Positions 1-62,530 are shown, counted from the stretch's first letter. The stretch: DNA of 64,000 nucleotides from Paulinella micropora (GCA_009731375.1 BJOX01000213.1:543562-607561); one strand, 5' to 3'. The notes: generated by a model not told the origin, from the letters alone. Translations and numbers: made by a program.

Positions 1-45
<45 letters not shown>

Positions 46-173
46 CATCTATCTATCTATCCATCTATCCATCTATCCATCTATCTATCTATCTATCTAT
101 CTACCTTTCTATCTATCTATCTATCTATCTATCTATCCATCTATCCATCCATCTATCTATCTATCTATCTATA

Positions 174-217
<44 letters not shown>

Positions 218-245
218 CATCCATCTATCCATCTATCTATCTATA

Positions 246-281
<36 letters not shown>

Positions 282-313
282 CATACATCTATCCATCTAT
301 CTATCTATCTATC

Positions 314-360
<47 letters not shown>

Positions 361-402
361 TTATCTACCTACCTACCTATCTACCTATCTATCTATCTAT
401 CC

Positions 403-440
<38 letters not shown>

Positions 441-518
441 TTATCTATCTATTTATCTATCTATCTAACTACCTACCTACCTACCTACCTACCTATCTAC
501 CTATCTATCTATCTCTAC

Positions 519-563
<45 letters not shown>

Positions 564-580
564 CATCTATCTATCTATCC

Positions 581-615
<35 letters not shown>

Positions 616-632
616 CATCTATCTATCCATCC

Positions 633-663
<31 letters not shown>

Positions 664-736
664 CATCTATCTATCTATCTATCTATCTATCCATCTATCT
701 ATCTATCTATCTATCCATCCATCCATCTATCTATCC

Positions 737-783
<47 letters not shown>

Positions 784-847
784 ATCTATCCATCTATCTA
801 TCTATCCATCCATCCATCTATCTATCCATCTATCTATCTATCTATCC

Positions 848-898
<51 letters not shown>

Positions 899-899
899 C

Positions 900-938
<39 letters not shown>

Positions 939-959
939 CATCCATCTATCCATCTATCC

Positions 960-1017
<58 letters not shown>

Positions 1018-1065
1018 GTATCTATCTATCTATCTATTTATCTACCTACCTACCTACCTATCTAC

Positions 1066-1137
<72 letters not shown>

Positions 1138-1146
1138 CTATCAATC
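1..1146. repeat. (CTAT)n array with CCAT/CTAC variants
   Basis: Almost uninterrupted CTAT tetranucleotide repeat with interspersed CCAT and CTAC units. Nothing else is visible. Confidence 0.97.
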
Positions 1147-1298
1147 TTAATACTTTACCCACAGACTTCCTTGGTTGACGAAATCAGAAGCTCCTTTTTT
1201 CTGACATTAGTCGATATCTCATCAGTCTATCTAACTACCTACCTACCTACCTACCTACCTACCTACCTACCTACCTACCTATCTACCTATCTACCTAC

Positions 1299-1364
<66 letters not shown>

Positions 1365-1365
<1 letters not shown>

Positions 1366-1983
1366 AATACTTTACCCACAGACTTCCTTGGTTGACGAAA
1401 TCAGAAGCTCCTTTTTTCTGACATTAGTCGATATCTCATCAGTTGATCTCATCACTTACTCCACGGAGTGAACCAAGGCCACTTGAGGTGTCACTGACCC
1501 TCCCTTGGGCTTGGTTTTTTGAAATGGGTGCCATCTGTCGACAGACAGAGAATTAGGGGATGGTGTGGGTGTGCTGGGCCCGTGGTGGGGTGCCTTATGT
1601 GTGCCTAGCCATACGCCTATAAGTCACATGCCGAAATAGCGACGGGAAGCACAATCCTGTTCCCTCAGGGTGCCCTTTCTCGCTTGTTGAGCCCGGAATA
1701 AAACCCACAGTGCTCTGTCGGTTTATACTAGACTGTCGAACAGTCTCGAAACTCCATCTGCTTACTGGGTCCTCTGTAATGGAGGTGGGAGCTCGTTCTG
1801 CAAGGGGCGCTTATGGAACGAGCCCTGGCCCCGCCTGGTACTAAGGAGCTTTGGTATCGCCTGTATCAGTCCCTTCCGTGCAAACATCACGGCTTAGCTG
1901 GACATTGGGTTAATACTTTACCCACAGACTTCCTTGGTTGACGAAATCAGAAGCTCCCTTTTTCTGACATTAGTCGATATCTC

Positions 1984-1985
<2 letters not shown>
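1365..1985 (+). repeat. Dispersed repeat R1, + orientation, slightly more than one unit
   Basis: Complex sequence between CTAT arrays. About 75 bp beginning TAATACTTTACCCACAGACT is present at both ends about 547 bp apart; the same 75 bp is also seen alone at 1146-1230. No coding content is recognised. Similar copies lie elsewhere in the window on both strands. Confidence 0.85.
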
Positions 1986-3333
<1,348 letters not shown>

Positions 3334-3343
3334 NNNNNNNNNN

Positions 3344-3540
3344 CGAGCCCTGGCCCCGCCTGGTACTAGGGAGATTTTGGTATCGCCTGTATCAGTCCCT
3401 TCCGTGCAAACATCACGGCTTAGCTGGGCATCGGGTTAATACTTTACCCACAGACTTCCTTGGTTGACGAAATCNNNNNNNNNNGTTTCCTTGGTTGACT
3501 AAATCAGAAGCTCCTTTTTTCTGACATTAGTCGATATCTC

Positions 3541-3542
<2 letters not shown>
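3344..3542 (+). repeat. R1 fragment, + orientation
   Basis: The end of R1 from CGAGCCCTGGCCCCGCC to CGATATCTCATC, with a 10-N gap at 3475-3484 beside which the CTTGGTTGAC segment is repeated, probably an assembly join. Confidence 0.85.
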
Positions 3543-3603
<61 letters not shown>

Positions 3604-3620
3604 CATCTATCTATCTATCC

Positions 3621-3679
<59 letters not shown>

Positions 3680-3701
3680 CGTCTATCCATCTATCCATCT
3701 A

Positions 3702-3748
<47 letters not shown>

Positions 3749-3784
3749 TTATCTACCTACCTACCTACCTACCTACCTACCTAC

Positions 3785-3856
<72 letters not shown>

Positions 3857-3904
3857 CTAACTACCTACCTACCTACCTACCTATCTACCTATCTACCTAC
3901 CTAC

Positions 3905-3948
<44 letters not shown>

Positions 3949-3949
3949 A

Positions 3950-4000
<51 letters not shown>

Positions 4001-4007
4001 CTATCCT

Positions 4008-4053
<46 letters not shown>

Positions 4054-4063
4054 CTTCTGTCTG

Positions 4064-4101
<38 letters not shown>

Positions 4102-4159
4102 CATCTAATCTATCTATCTATCTATCTATCTATCCATCTATCCATCTATCCATCTATCC

Positions 4160-4206
<47 letters not shown>

Positions 4207-4236
4207 GATCTATCTATCTATCTATATCTATATCTA
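3543..4236. repeat. (CTAT)n array with CTAC and CT sub-blocks
   Basis: The order of sub-blocks (CTAC run, CTAT, CTAC, CT dinucleotides, CTTCTGTCTGT) matches 2810-3110, so the two arrays look like duplicated composites. Confidence 0.9.
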
Positions 4237-4644
4237 TCTTGTATATGTGTCTATTTGGCTTGCAGATGGGATTTCGTAATGGTCACGGATCAGGTCGCGA
4301 CACAACAGCATATGCATGTGCATGTAGGTATGTAGGTATGTAGGTAGGCAGGTTGGCAGGTAGGCAGGTAGGTAGGGGTAGGTAGGTAGGGGTAGGTAGG
4401 GATAGGTAGGTAGGTTGGTAGGTGGGCAAGCAACAGCGTTTTAACGAGCCATGACACAGGCTTGGGAGACAATGGTCGACTTAGAACTAAGCGCTTGAAG
4501 TCATCGATGCTTGCACTTGAGAAATACAACTTCTCATATTGTTATGTTGCTGGAATAGGATCATGGCTCGAGAGTGGAGGGCAAAAATTTATGGTCCCGC
4601 CTCCATTCCTGAGAAGTTATTACTTGTATATTGCAAATAACTTG

Positions 4645-4650
<6 letters not shown>
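4237..4650. other. Complex sequence with GTAG repeats and an R2-flank fragment
   Basis: 4318-4432 is (GTAG)n. 4446-4520 (GAGCCATGACACAGGC, CGCTTGAAGTCA) matches the flank of R2 at 11044-11100, so this is a partial copy of that element. No exon recognised. Confidence 0.6.
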
Positions 4651-4711
<61 letters not shown>

Positions 4712-5109
4712 ATTGCGTTGGTGTTCTGGTGTGCTCTGCTTTCTTGTAAAAAGAAAAGAGAAAGGGATTGAGATGCTTTGTGTGTAATGTGGGTCGCTGT
4801 GATTTGTGCTTTGTTGGAACAAGCAAGAGAAAAAGTGAGTGCGATGGGTGTGTGTGTGTGTGTGTGTGTGTGTGTTGTGCATACATACATACATACATAC
4901 CTTGTTTGCTTCTTCACTCTCCTTCGTGACATACATACATACATACATGCATACATAAATACATACATACATACATACATACATACATACATACATACAT
5001 ACATACATACATACCTTCGTGTGCGCTTTCCTTAGCACAGGGAATCCACTTTGCAAATTGCGTCCTTGGTTCATGTGTTTGTGTTTGTGTGTGTGTGTGT
5101 GTGTGTGTG

Positions 5110-5142
<33 letters not shown>

Positions 5143-5154
5143 ATGTGTGTGTGC

Positions 5155-5194
<40 letters not shown>

Positions 5195-5337
5195 ATGTAT
5201 ATATCTATATCTATACATCTGTATATCTATACCTTTATCTATCTATATCTACATCTATATCTTTATCTTTATGNNNNNNNNNNAGGGAATCGACTCTGCA
5301 GATAGCGTCCTTGGTACGCAACACGCACACAGGTATG

Positions 5338-5340
<3 letters not shown>
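4650..5340. repeat. (GA)n, (GT)n and (CATA)n arrays with a repeated ~45-bp unique motif
   Basis: 4650-4710 is (GA)n, 4850-4875 and 5085-5180 are (GT)n, and 4880-5013 is mostly (CATA)n. A unique motif, GGGAATCCACTTTGCAAATT at 5040 and GGGAATCGACTCTGCAGATA at 5285, followed by GCGTCCTTGGT, occurs twice. It looks like another exon echo pair, but its source exon is not recognised. Confidence 0.6.
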
Positions 5341-6450
<1,110 letters not shown>

Positions 6451-6478
6451 TATGTATCTCCGGCCTGAGTCATAGCTC

Positions 6479-6508
6479 ATCATGACGATCGAAGATCTCG
6501 ACAAGAGC
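6479..6508 (+). other. Candidate upstream CANT1 exon or exon remnant
   Basis: After an AG at about 6476-6477 the reading LIMTIEDLDK resembles the conserved IAVIADLDT motif that should lie upstream of the first recognised CANT1 exon. No GT donor follows; the sequence runs straight into (CTAT)n. It could be a true exon whose end was lost, an exon echo, or chance. Confidence 0.3.
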
Positions 6509-6509
6509 C

Positions 6510-6566
<57 letters not shown>

Positions 6567-6589
6567 ACGACCAGAATACGTTGAAAATA

Positions 6590-6775
6590 AAACGCTTGAA
6601 GTCAATGTTCACGTACTTCAAGAATTTTAGAATTTATCGGTCAGCTCCACAAAATATGGTCAGGTTATCGATAAAAGTACATATGCGGCGCGCCAAAATT
6701 TGACGTGTTTTGCGGGCTCGCCGGCCCGGCTCGCCCGCAAAACACGTCAAATTTGTGGCTAGCCGCATAATATAC
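6590..6775 (+). mobile_element. R2 palindromic GC-rich element, copy 1
   Basis: Contains TTATCGGTCAGCTCCACAAA, then GCGGCGCGCC, then two inverted arms (TTTGACGTGTTTTGCGGGC and GCCCGCAAAACACGTCAAAT) around a GCCGGCCCGGC centre. No ORF. Likely a non-autonomous foldback-type or MITE-like element. Confidence 0.75.
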
Positions 6776-6874
6776 TATTCTCAATGGGCAGTAATAATTG
6801 ACAAACATTTTGTCCGTAAATCTCGTGAACCTTTGAACGAAAATATGTGTGGAGGTTTTGTGCTCATGTTGCCG

Positions 6875-6919
<45 letters not shown>

Positions 6920-6920
6920 G

Positions 6921-6959
<39 letters not shown>

Positions 6960-6988
6960 GTCTGTCTATCTATCTATCTATCTATCCG

Positions 6989-7026
<38 letters not shown>

Positions 7027-7028
<2 letters not shown>

Positions 7029-7606
7029 CCTTTTTTCTGACATTAGTCGATATCTCATCAGTTGATCTCATCACTTACTCCACGAAGTGAACCAAGGCCA
7101 CTTGAGGTGTCACTGACCCTCCCTTGGGCTTGATGTTTTGAAATGGGTGCCATCTGTCGACAGACAGAGAATTAGGGGATGGTGTGGATGTGCTGGGCCC
7201 GTGGTGGGGTGCCTTATGTGTGCCTAGCCATACGCCTATGAGTCACATGCCGAAATAGCGACGGGAAGCACAATCCTGTTCCCTCAGGGTGCCCTTTCTC
7301 GCTTGTTGAGCCCGGAATAAAACCCACAGTGCTCTGTCGGTTTATACTAGACTGTCGAACAGTCTCGAAACTCCATCTGCTTACTGGGCCCTCTGTAATG
7401 GAGGTGGGAGCTCGTTCTGCAAGGGGCGCTTATGGAACGAGCCCTGGCCCCGCCTGGTACTAGGGAGCTTTGGTATCGCCTGTATCAGTCCCTTCCGTGC
7501 AAACATCACGGCTTAGCTGGGCATCGGGTCAATACTTTACAGACTTCCTTGGTTGACGAAAATCAGAAGCTCCTTTTTTCTGACATTAGTCGATATCTCA
7601 TCTATC
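7027..7606 (+). repeat. R1, + orientation, full unit
   Basis: Full R1 with CTGACATTAGTCGATATCTC at both ends, about 545 bp apart; flanked by CTAT on both sides. It lies just upstream of the first recognised CANT1 exon. Confidence 0.9.
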
Positions 7607-7627
7607 TATCTATGTGTGATTTATGAG

Positions 7628-21888
<14,261 letters not shown>

Positions 21889-21982
21889 TAACAACAACAA
21901 CAACAGCAACAACACCAACGACAACAACAACACCAACAACAACAACACCAACGACAACAACAACACCAACAACAACAATACT

Positions 21983-22329
21983 CAAGTCCGAAGCAACCAC
22001 AGCAAAAGCAGCAGCAACAACAATACTCAAGTTCTAAGGATTGGACTTCTTTCCTGCGGCCAAGCGCCTTCAACAGCAATACCAGTAACAATAACAGCAA
22101 CAACATCAATAATACTCATGTCCGAAGGGTTGGACTTCTTTCCTGCCACTTTGATGGCCAAGCACCTTCAACAGCAACAACAATATTGCTCAGTAGTTTG
22201 GAGGTGTTACTGCCGCAAATCTTGCCGCAGCACGGCCTACCGATCAGCAGCAGCCATTCCCACATCCTTCGTCTTCTCTCTCTACCCCTTCACACTTTGC
22301 CCTGGGTGCTGCTGCTGCTGCTGCTGCTG

Positions 22330-22424
<95 letters not shown>

Positions 22425-22553
22425 GCTAGTAAATTTGGAAGGGTCCCACAAGGTCGAAGCAGCCACAGCAGCAGCAACAAAAATACTCAAGTTTGAAGGG
22501 TTGGACTTCTCTCCCGCCTCCTTGATGGACAAGACAAGCGCCTCCACAGCAAC
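21983..22553 (+). other. Exon echoes of the CANT1 last exon, downstream of the stop
   Basis: Copies of CTCAAGTTCGAAGGGTTGGA / CTTCTTTCCTGC occur at 22027-22079, 22116-22182 and 22487-22553, with a shorter scrap at 21983-22000. They are embedded in CAA/CAG repeats and one (CTA)n array (22328-22424). The third also keeps SLMDK-like sequence. They lie in the presumed 3' UTR or just past the gene. Confidence 0.85.
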
Positions 22554-22639
22554 CACAGCAACAACAATTACTGACGCATTTCAAGAGGAAAAATTGTCCA
22601 GCTTTGGTCTCGCCTTTTTCGATCAGTATTTAAGGTATA

Positions 22640-24600
<1,961 letters not shown>

Positions 24601-24619
24601 AAATTAAGAAGTATAAAAA

Positions 24620-24905
24620 AAAAAGGAAAAGAACAGTTGTGATAATGACAAAGGAGGCCATGGAGGCAGTGAAGAAAAATGACACTTGCTGAGAAAAGGG
24701 AAGAAAAATAAGAGGAAAAAAAAGGGAAAATGCGACCAAGAAGAAGAAAGCAAAAAGGCGAGAAAGAAAGAAGAAAGAAAGAAGAAAGAAAGAAGAAAGG
24801 AAAGAAGAAAGGAAAGAGGCAAGGAAGAAAAAAAGAAAGAAGAAAGGAAAGAAGAAAGGAAAGAAGAAGGGAAGAAATGAAGAAGCAAACAAAGAACAAA
24901 CAGAA
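24620..24905. repeat. Purine-rich (GAAA/GAAAGAAG)n stretch
   Basis: Degenerate AG-rich repeats. Reading frames here (poly K/E/R or poly F/L/S) are compositional. Confidence 0.8.
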
Positions 24906-24919
24906 AGAAGATCTAATCG

Positions 24920-25000
24920 CCTTCCTCTGGTGGAGGTGGACGCTCATCCGGGGGACCCACCACCACCTCGCCTGAATCAAGCAAACATAGATAGATAGAC

Positions 25001-25062
<62 letters not shown>

Positions 25063-25124
25063 GTGGACGCTCATCTGGGGTACCCACCACCACCTCGCCT
25101 GAATCAAACATAGATAGATAGATG

Positions 25125-25185
<61 letters not shown>

Positions 25186-25235
25186 GTGGACGCTCATCTG
25201 GGGTACCCACCACCACCTCGCCTGAATCAAACAAA
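24920..25235. repeat. Three copies of a 47-bp motif between (GATA)n
   Basis: GGTGGACGCTCATCTGGGGT then ACCCACCACCACCTCGCCTG, AATCAA occurs at 24934, 25062 and 25186, and again at 25645. It is echo-like in form, but its source is not recognised; it may be a C-terminal TCF25 exon or a repeat. Confidence 0.7.
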
Positions 25236-25239
25236 CATA

Positions 25240-25557
25240 GATGAAATATCGACTAATGTCAGAAAAAAGGAGCTTCTGATTTCGTCAACCAGGAAGTCTG
25301 TGGGTAAAGTATTAACCCGATGCCCAGCTAAGCCGTGATGTTTGCACGGAAGGGACTGATACAGGCAATACCAAAGCTTCCTAGTACCAGGCGGGGCCAG
25401 GGCTCGTTCCATAAAGCGCCCCTTGCAGAACGAGCTCCCAACTCCATTACAGAGGGCCCAGTAAGCAGATGCAGTTTCGAGACTGTTCGACAGTCTAGTA
25501 TAAACCGACAGAGCACTGTGGGTTTTATTCCGGGCTCAACAAGCGAGAAAGGGCACC

Positions 25558-25593
<36 letters not shown>

Positions 25594-25701
25594 GGNNNNN
25601 NNNNNNNNNNNNNNNNNNNNNNNNNNNNNNACCCACACCATCCCGTGGACGCTCATCTAGGGGACCCACCACCACCTCGCCTGAATCAAACAAACATAGA
25701 T

Positions 25702-25763
<62 letters not shown>

Positions 25764-26541
25764 GAAATATCGACTAATGTCAGAAAAAAGGAGCTTCTGA
25801 TTTCGTCAACCAAGGAAGTCNNNNNNNNNNNNNNNNNNNNNNNNNNNNNNNNNNNNNNNNNNNNNNNNNNNNNNNNNNNNNNNNNNNNNNNCGAATCTCC
25901 CTAATACCAGGCGGGGCCAGGGCTCGTTCCATAAGCGCCCCTTGCAGAACGAGCTCCCACCTCCATTACAGAGGGCCCAGTAAGCAGATGGAGTTTCGAG
26001 ACTGTTCGACAGTCTAGTATAAACCGACAGAGCACTGTGGGTTTTATTCCGGGCTCAACAAGCGAGAAAGGGCACCCTGAGGGAACAGGATTGTGCTTCC
26101 CGTCGCTATTTCGGCATGTGACTCATAGGCGTATGGCTAGGCACACATAAGGCACCCCACCACGGGCCCAGCACACCCACACCATCCCCTAATTCTCTGT
26201 CTGTCGACAGATGGCACCCATTTCAAAAAATCAAGCCCAAGGGAGGGTCAGTGACACCTCAAGTGGCCTTGGTTCACTCCGTGGAGTAAGTGATGAGATC
26301 AACTGATGAGATATCGACTAATGTCAGAAAAAAGGAGCTTCTGATTTCGTCAACCAAGGAAGTCTGTGGGTAAAGTATTAACCCGATGCCCAGCTAAGCC
26401 GTGATGTTTGCACGGAAGGGACTGATACAGGCGATACCAAAATCTCCCTAGTACCAGGCGGGGCCAGGGCTCGTTCCATAAGCGCCCCTTGCAGAACGAG
26501 CTCCCACCTCCATTACAGAGGGCCCAGTAAGCAGATGGAGT
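25240..26541 (-). repeat. R1 cluster, - orientation, with two gaps
   Basis: 25240-25558 is a partial R1; 25763-25820 another; 25892-26541 is more than one unit, because the segment GCGGGGCCAGGGCTCGTTCC at 25909 recurs at 26458, about 549 bp apart. N gaps at 25596-25630 and 25821-25891 lie at R1/GATA joins. Confidence 0.85.
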
Positions 26542-26543
26542 AT

Positions 26544-26629
<86 letters not shown>

Positions 26630-26690
26630 GGATGGATGGATGGATGGATAGATATAGATAGCTAGCTAGATGGGTAGATAGGTAGATAGG

Positions 26691-26733
<43 letters not shown>
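26542..26733. repeat. (GATA)n array
   Basis: Starts inside R1 at the point GCAGATGGAGT, then GATA repeats with a GATG block. Confidence 0.95.
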
Positions 26734-27165
26734 TATTTAATCTATGGACGTGGTATAGCTTTAAAAGCCATAAGCCTCCAATACTAACCCCAGACAGGAA
26801 CTCTCAGCACTTCAAAGGCTGCTCACCAACCATGCGCTCGGGTTGGTGCCCGTGCCCAGTTCAAGCCGAAAGGTAGCCGAGCCCTTGAACTGTACAGAAC
26901 AACCACTAAAAGACTCCCCCAGGGGCGTGTGCCACAAGGAGATGATAGCCGCCCAAGCCGAGGTTTCGGGAGTTTACGCTCGTTGTGAGTTACCTTCTAC
27001 AACCTCGGCTTCATCAACCCTTTACATCACGGCCCCGGTCGGGAGTTGGTCGCCGTTAGCCCTGCGCTGCGCGCGATCAACGGCGGACACAAAACCGTCA
27101 TATAGGAGATAGTTAGATCTAAACCCCGGGCTGTGGTTGCCAGTGGCAGAGTCCGTCTCCAGGGA
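26734..27165 (+). repeat. Dispersed repeat R5, copy 1
   Basis: From TTTAATCTATGGACGTGG to CCGTCTCCAGGGA. Shares about 430 bp with 33113-33570. Contains CAGTTCAAGCCGAAAGGTAG and CGCTGCGCGCGATCAACGGC. Flanked by GATA on both sides. No coding content recognised. Confidence 0.85.
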
Positions 27166-27167
27166 CG

Positions 27168-27228
<61 letters not shown>

Positions 27229-27285
27229 TGTGCGTGAGTGAGTGAGTGAGTGTGTGTGTGTGTGTGTGCGTGTGTGTGCGTGTGT

Positions 27286-27350
<65 letters not shown>

Positions 27351-27404
27351 CCTGACAAATTCAAGGTAGCAAGTTCGACGACGACCACCACAAAAAAAAC
27401 AATC

Positions 27405-27503
<99 letters not shown>

Positions 27504-27508
27504 TCTAC

Positions 27509-27540
<32 letters not shown>
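27166..27540. repeat. (GATA)n, (GA)n, (GT)n, (CTAT)n, (CT)n arrays
   Basis: Low-complexity stretch with a C run at 27509-27518. A short unique piece at 27350-27402 reads on the - strand FFVVVVVELATLNLS before a GT; this is a weak candidate for a further TCF25 exon. Confidence 0.7.
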
Positions 27541-27543
<3 letters not shown>

Positions 27544-27547
27544 GTAC

Positions 27548-41040
<13,493 letters not shown>

Positions 41041-41097
41041 CTGAACAGCCTACACTGGCCACATTACATTTAGATTACATTACATGTCAGTTGCAGC

Positions 41098-42340
<1,243 letters not shown>

Positions 42341-42394
42341 CAGAAGCAGCCGGCATCCCATCAACCCCCGATCGACCGAGAGAACGGCACACTG

Positions 42395-42810
42395 GGATTA
42401 CATGACATGACATAACATGACATGACACGACATGACATGACAAGACATGACAAGACATGACATGACGTGACGTGACAGAAGTGACATGACGTGACGTGAC
42501 ATTACGTTAGGTTACGTTAGCGTTACGTTACGTTCCATTCCATTCATTCCATTCCATTACATTACATTACATTACATTACATCACATTACATTACATTAC
42601 ATTACACATTACACTGCATTATATTGCATTACATATTACATTACATATCATTAGATTACATGACATTACATTACATTACATTACATTAGATTACATTAGA
42701 TTACATTACATTACATTACATTGCATTATACTACATGACATACATTACATTTACATTTACATTTACATTTAAATTTACATTAGACTACGTTACATCACAT
42801 TATTACAAAC
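42395..42810. repeat. (CATGA)n then (CATTA)n pentanucleotide arrays
   Basis: CATGA/CGTGA pentamers, GTTAC, then CATTA and ATTTAC blocks. Confidence 0.93.
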
Positions 42811-42829
42811 AAACAAGTTACATTCACGC

Positions 42830-43360
42830 TCGTCTCACGGTTGTGTATCTAAGTATCATATATCTATTTATCGCGATTGGATAGAAATAGAAGTGGACAG
42901 ACCAGGCCGAAAACCATGACAAGGTTTTTTGACAGCAAGAAAAAGACCCGTGGTTCCTTCATTTGGGGCCGGGAGTTCTGCTGGGATCACGGCTCTTTTA
43001 GCAAAAGTAAAAGAAACAAAAAGAAGATCGTTTCTGTCTCAAATGATTGGAATATTCAGCAAAGGGACTGGACATTTCTTAAAATTTTAGTAGGAGTAGT
43101 AGTAGTTTATAGGAAAGCAGTTCCCTGGTGTTACATGTCCCTTGTCTGGCCTCTCCTATAATGCCTCTTTTATCCGAATCAATACCTCACCAGCTCACAA
43201 TTGGAGCCCATTGGAAGATGAGAGAAAAACAGAATCATGGCTTCCGATGCGCTCAATTTTGGATCAATGGTGCAATTTCAGAATCCTGTGACCACTTCGT
43301 ATGGATACTACTACAGACACCGTCTTCTATTGATAGAGATGGATAGAAGTACTGCTAGAT
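42830..43360. other. Unique sequence between TCF25 and ALG10, no recognised gene
   Basis: Non-repetitive, with a 94-codon + strand frame at 42877-43161 (starts MDRNRSGQTR, contains FDSKKKTRGSFIWG) that matches nothing I know and has no clear coding signature. May hold regulatory sequence, an unrecognised exon or an old element. Confidence 0.4.
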
Positions 43361-44219
<859 letters not shown>

Positions 44220-44679
44220 ATGAAATATCGACTAATGTCAGAAAAAAGGAGCTTCTGATTTCGTCAACCAGGAAGTCTGTGGGTAAAGTATTAACCCGAT
44301 GCCCAGCTAAGCCGTGATGTTTGCACGGAAGGGACTGATACAGGCAATACCAAAGTCTCCCTAATACCAGGCGGGGCCAGAGCTCGTTCCATAAGCGCCC
44401 CTTGCAGAACGAGCTCACACCTCCATTACAGAGGACCCAGTAAGCAGATGGAGTTTCGCGACTGTTCGACAGTCTAGTATAAACCGACAGAGCACTGTGG
44501 GTTTTATTCCGGGCTCAACAAGCGAGAAAGGGCACCCTGAGGGAACAGAATTGTGCTTCCCGTCGCTATTTCGGCATGTGACTTATAGGCGTATGGCTAG
44601 GCACACATAAGGCACCCCACCACGGGCCCAGCACACCCACACCATCCCCTAATTCTCTGTCTGTCGACAGATGGCACCC

Positions 44680-44682
<3 letters not shown>
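44220..44682 (-). repeat. R1, - orientation
   Basis: From TGAAATATCGACTAATGTCA to GACAGATGGCACCCAT; flanked by GATA. Confidence 0.9.
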
Positions 44683-44732
<50 letters not shown>

Positions 44733-44742
44733 CAGATCAGAC

Positions 44743-44801
<59 letters not shown>

Positions 44802-44822
44802 CAGATAGACAGACAGACAGAC

Positions 44823-44892
<70 letters not shown>

Positions 44893-45153
44893 GGGGTAGA
44901 TAGTATAGTATAGTATAGTGTAGTATAGTATAGTATAGTATAGTATAGTATAGTATAGTATAGTATAGTATACTATTGTATAGTATAGATAGTATAGTAT
45001 AGTATAGTATACAGTATAGTATAGTATAGTATAGTATAGTATAGTATAGTATAGTATAGTATAGTAAAGTATAGTATAGTATAGTATAGTACATATGTAG
45101 GTGCATAGTTATGTATGTATGTAGATAGATAGGTAGGTAGGTAGGTAGGTAGG

Positions 45154-45204
<51 letters not shown>

Positions 45205-45575
45205 GTAGATAGATAGGTAGGTAGGAATGTATGTATGTATGTTTGTATGTTTGTATGTATGTATGTATGTATGTATGTATGTATGTATGTACGTACGTAC
45301 GTACGTATGTATGTATGTATGTATGTACGTATGTATGTATGTATGTATGTATGTATGTATGTATGTACGTACGTATGTACGTATGTACGTATGTATGTAT
45401 GTATGTATGTATGTATGTATGTATGTATGTATGTATGTATGTATATATGCATGTATGCATGTATGTATGTATGTATGTGTATGTATGCATGCATGCGTGT
45501 ATATGTATGTATTCATGTATATGCATGCATGTGTATGTATGCATGTATGTATATACGCATGTATATATATGTTTG
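44683..45575. repeat. (GATA)n, (TATAG)n, (GTAG)n, (GTAT)n arrays
   Basis: Four array types in turn up to 8 bases before the ALG10 start codon. No promoter motif recognised; (TATAG)n at 44900-45090 is TATA-like only by composition. Confidence 0.93.
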
Positions 45576-45582
45576 TGCAGCA

Positions 45583-61298
<15,716 letters not shown>

Positions 61299-61767
61299 TT
61301 CAAGACCCTCAATGAAAATAGTTAACTTTGTGACCATGCTGAATCTATGCTGTCTAACTTATGACGGTGCTGACTTTATGTACGTATCATAGTATCATGG
61401 CAATGCTGAATTTATCGTGTAAAAGCTCAGGACGTGCTTAGCATTTTTGTAAGTCAAATGTTGATTGAAAGAGCCCGAACATGATCCAGTTGTCTAGGTC
61501 CGGATTTCTTCTGTTTCATTTCCTCTATGAAAACACTTGATGTAGCTTTCTCCAAGGTTGTGAAAAACGAAAGTCAGTTCTTATTCATTATCTCAGTCAC
61601 CAGTGATAATATAAATTTGTTGTTCCAGCAGAATTTCTATTGACATCACTAAAAATTTATCCCAAGTTGTCTTGACTATACATGTTACACTTGGGTATAT
61701 AATTATTAGAAGTATACCATGCACGAAACTTATGTACTTGTGTGCAATGTTGATGTATTATTGATTC
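61299..61767. other. Unique AT-rich sequence just downstream of ALG10
   Basis: Probably holds the ALG10 3' UTR. AATAAA is not present; near forms include ATATAAAT at 61609. No other gene seen. Confidence 0.5.
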
Positions 61768-61790
61768 AAAAAAAAAGGGGGGGGGGGGGG

Positions 61791-61834
<44 letters not shown>

Positions 61835-61835
61835 A

Positions 61836-61907
<72 letters not shown>
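61768..61907. repeat. A/G/T homopolymer tract
   Basis: A, then ~18 G, then long A, a short T block, then long A. May be real low-complexity sequence or a sequencing/assembly artefact. Confidence 0.85.
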
Positions 61908-61908
<1 letters not shown>

Positions 61909-62287
61909 CATATCATTATCTAATGATTATATATATATATGATATATGTATATTATATATTTATATATAGGACAGAGGTACACTTTTCAAAATCTTTTTT
62001 AAACAAATATTACTGAATTTGAGAAATAAATAGTATATGTCTGATATATAATGAAAAATATTATCAAAATAGATATTATGATCTTCACATTCAATACTAT
62101 TTCTGATTTCAAAATTCATGGAATAAATAATTTAAAAAATTTGTACATAGTATTGAAATAATATATGATCCTGGAAAAATAAATATCTTGAATAATCAGA
62201 TGAATTTTTATTTGAAAATTTTCCCTTCTTATTCTGAATGTATAGATAGTGATTTTGAAATAATAATAATATAATAATAATATAATA

Positions 62288-62318
<31 letters not shown>

Positions 62319-62362
62319 TGTTAATAATAATAATAATAATGTTAATAATAATAATAGTTATG

Positions 62363-62393
<31 letters not shown>

Positions 62394-62414
62394 TAATAAT
62401 AATAATAATAATAT

Positions 62415-62455
<41 letters not shown>

Positions 62456-62486
62456 TAATAATAATAATGACAATGATAATGATAAA

Positions 62487-62530
<44 letters not shown>

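Noticed and set aside
42877-43161. 94-codon ORF as a gene
   Set aside because: No recognised domain, no homologous frame and no splice or start evidence; kept only as unique sequence.
44900-45090. TATA-box promoter for ALG10
   Set aside because: (TATAG)n is a pentamer array with no initiator or other element; it lies 500 bp from the start codon.
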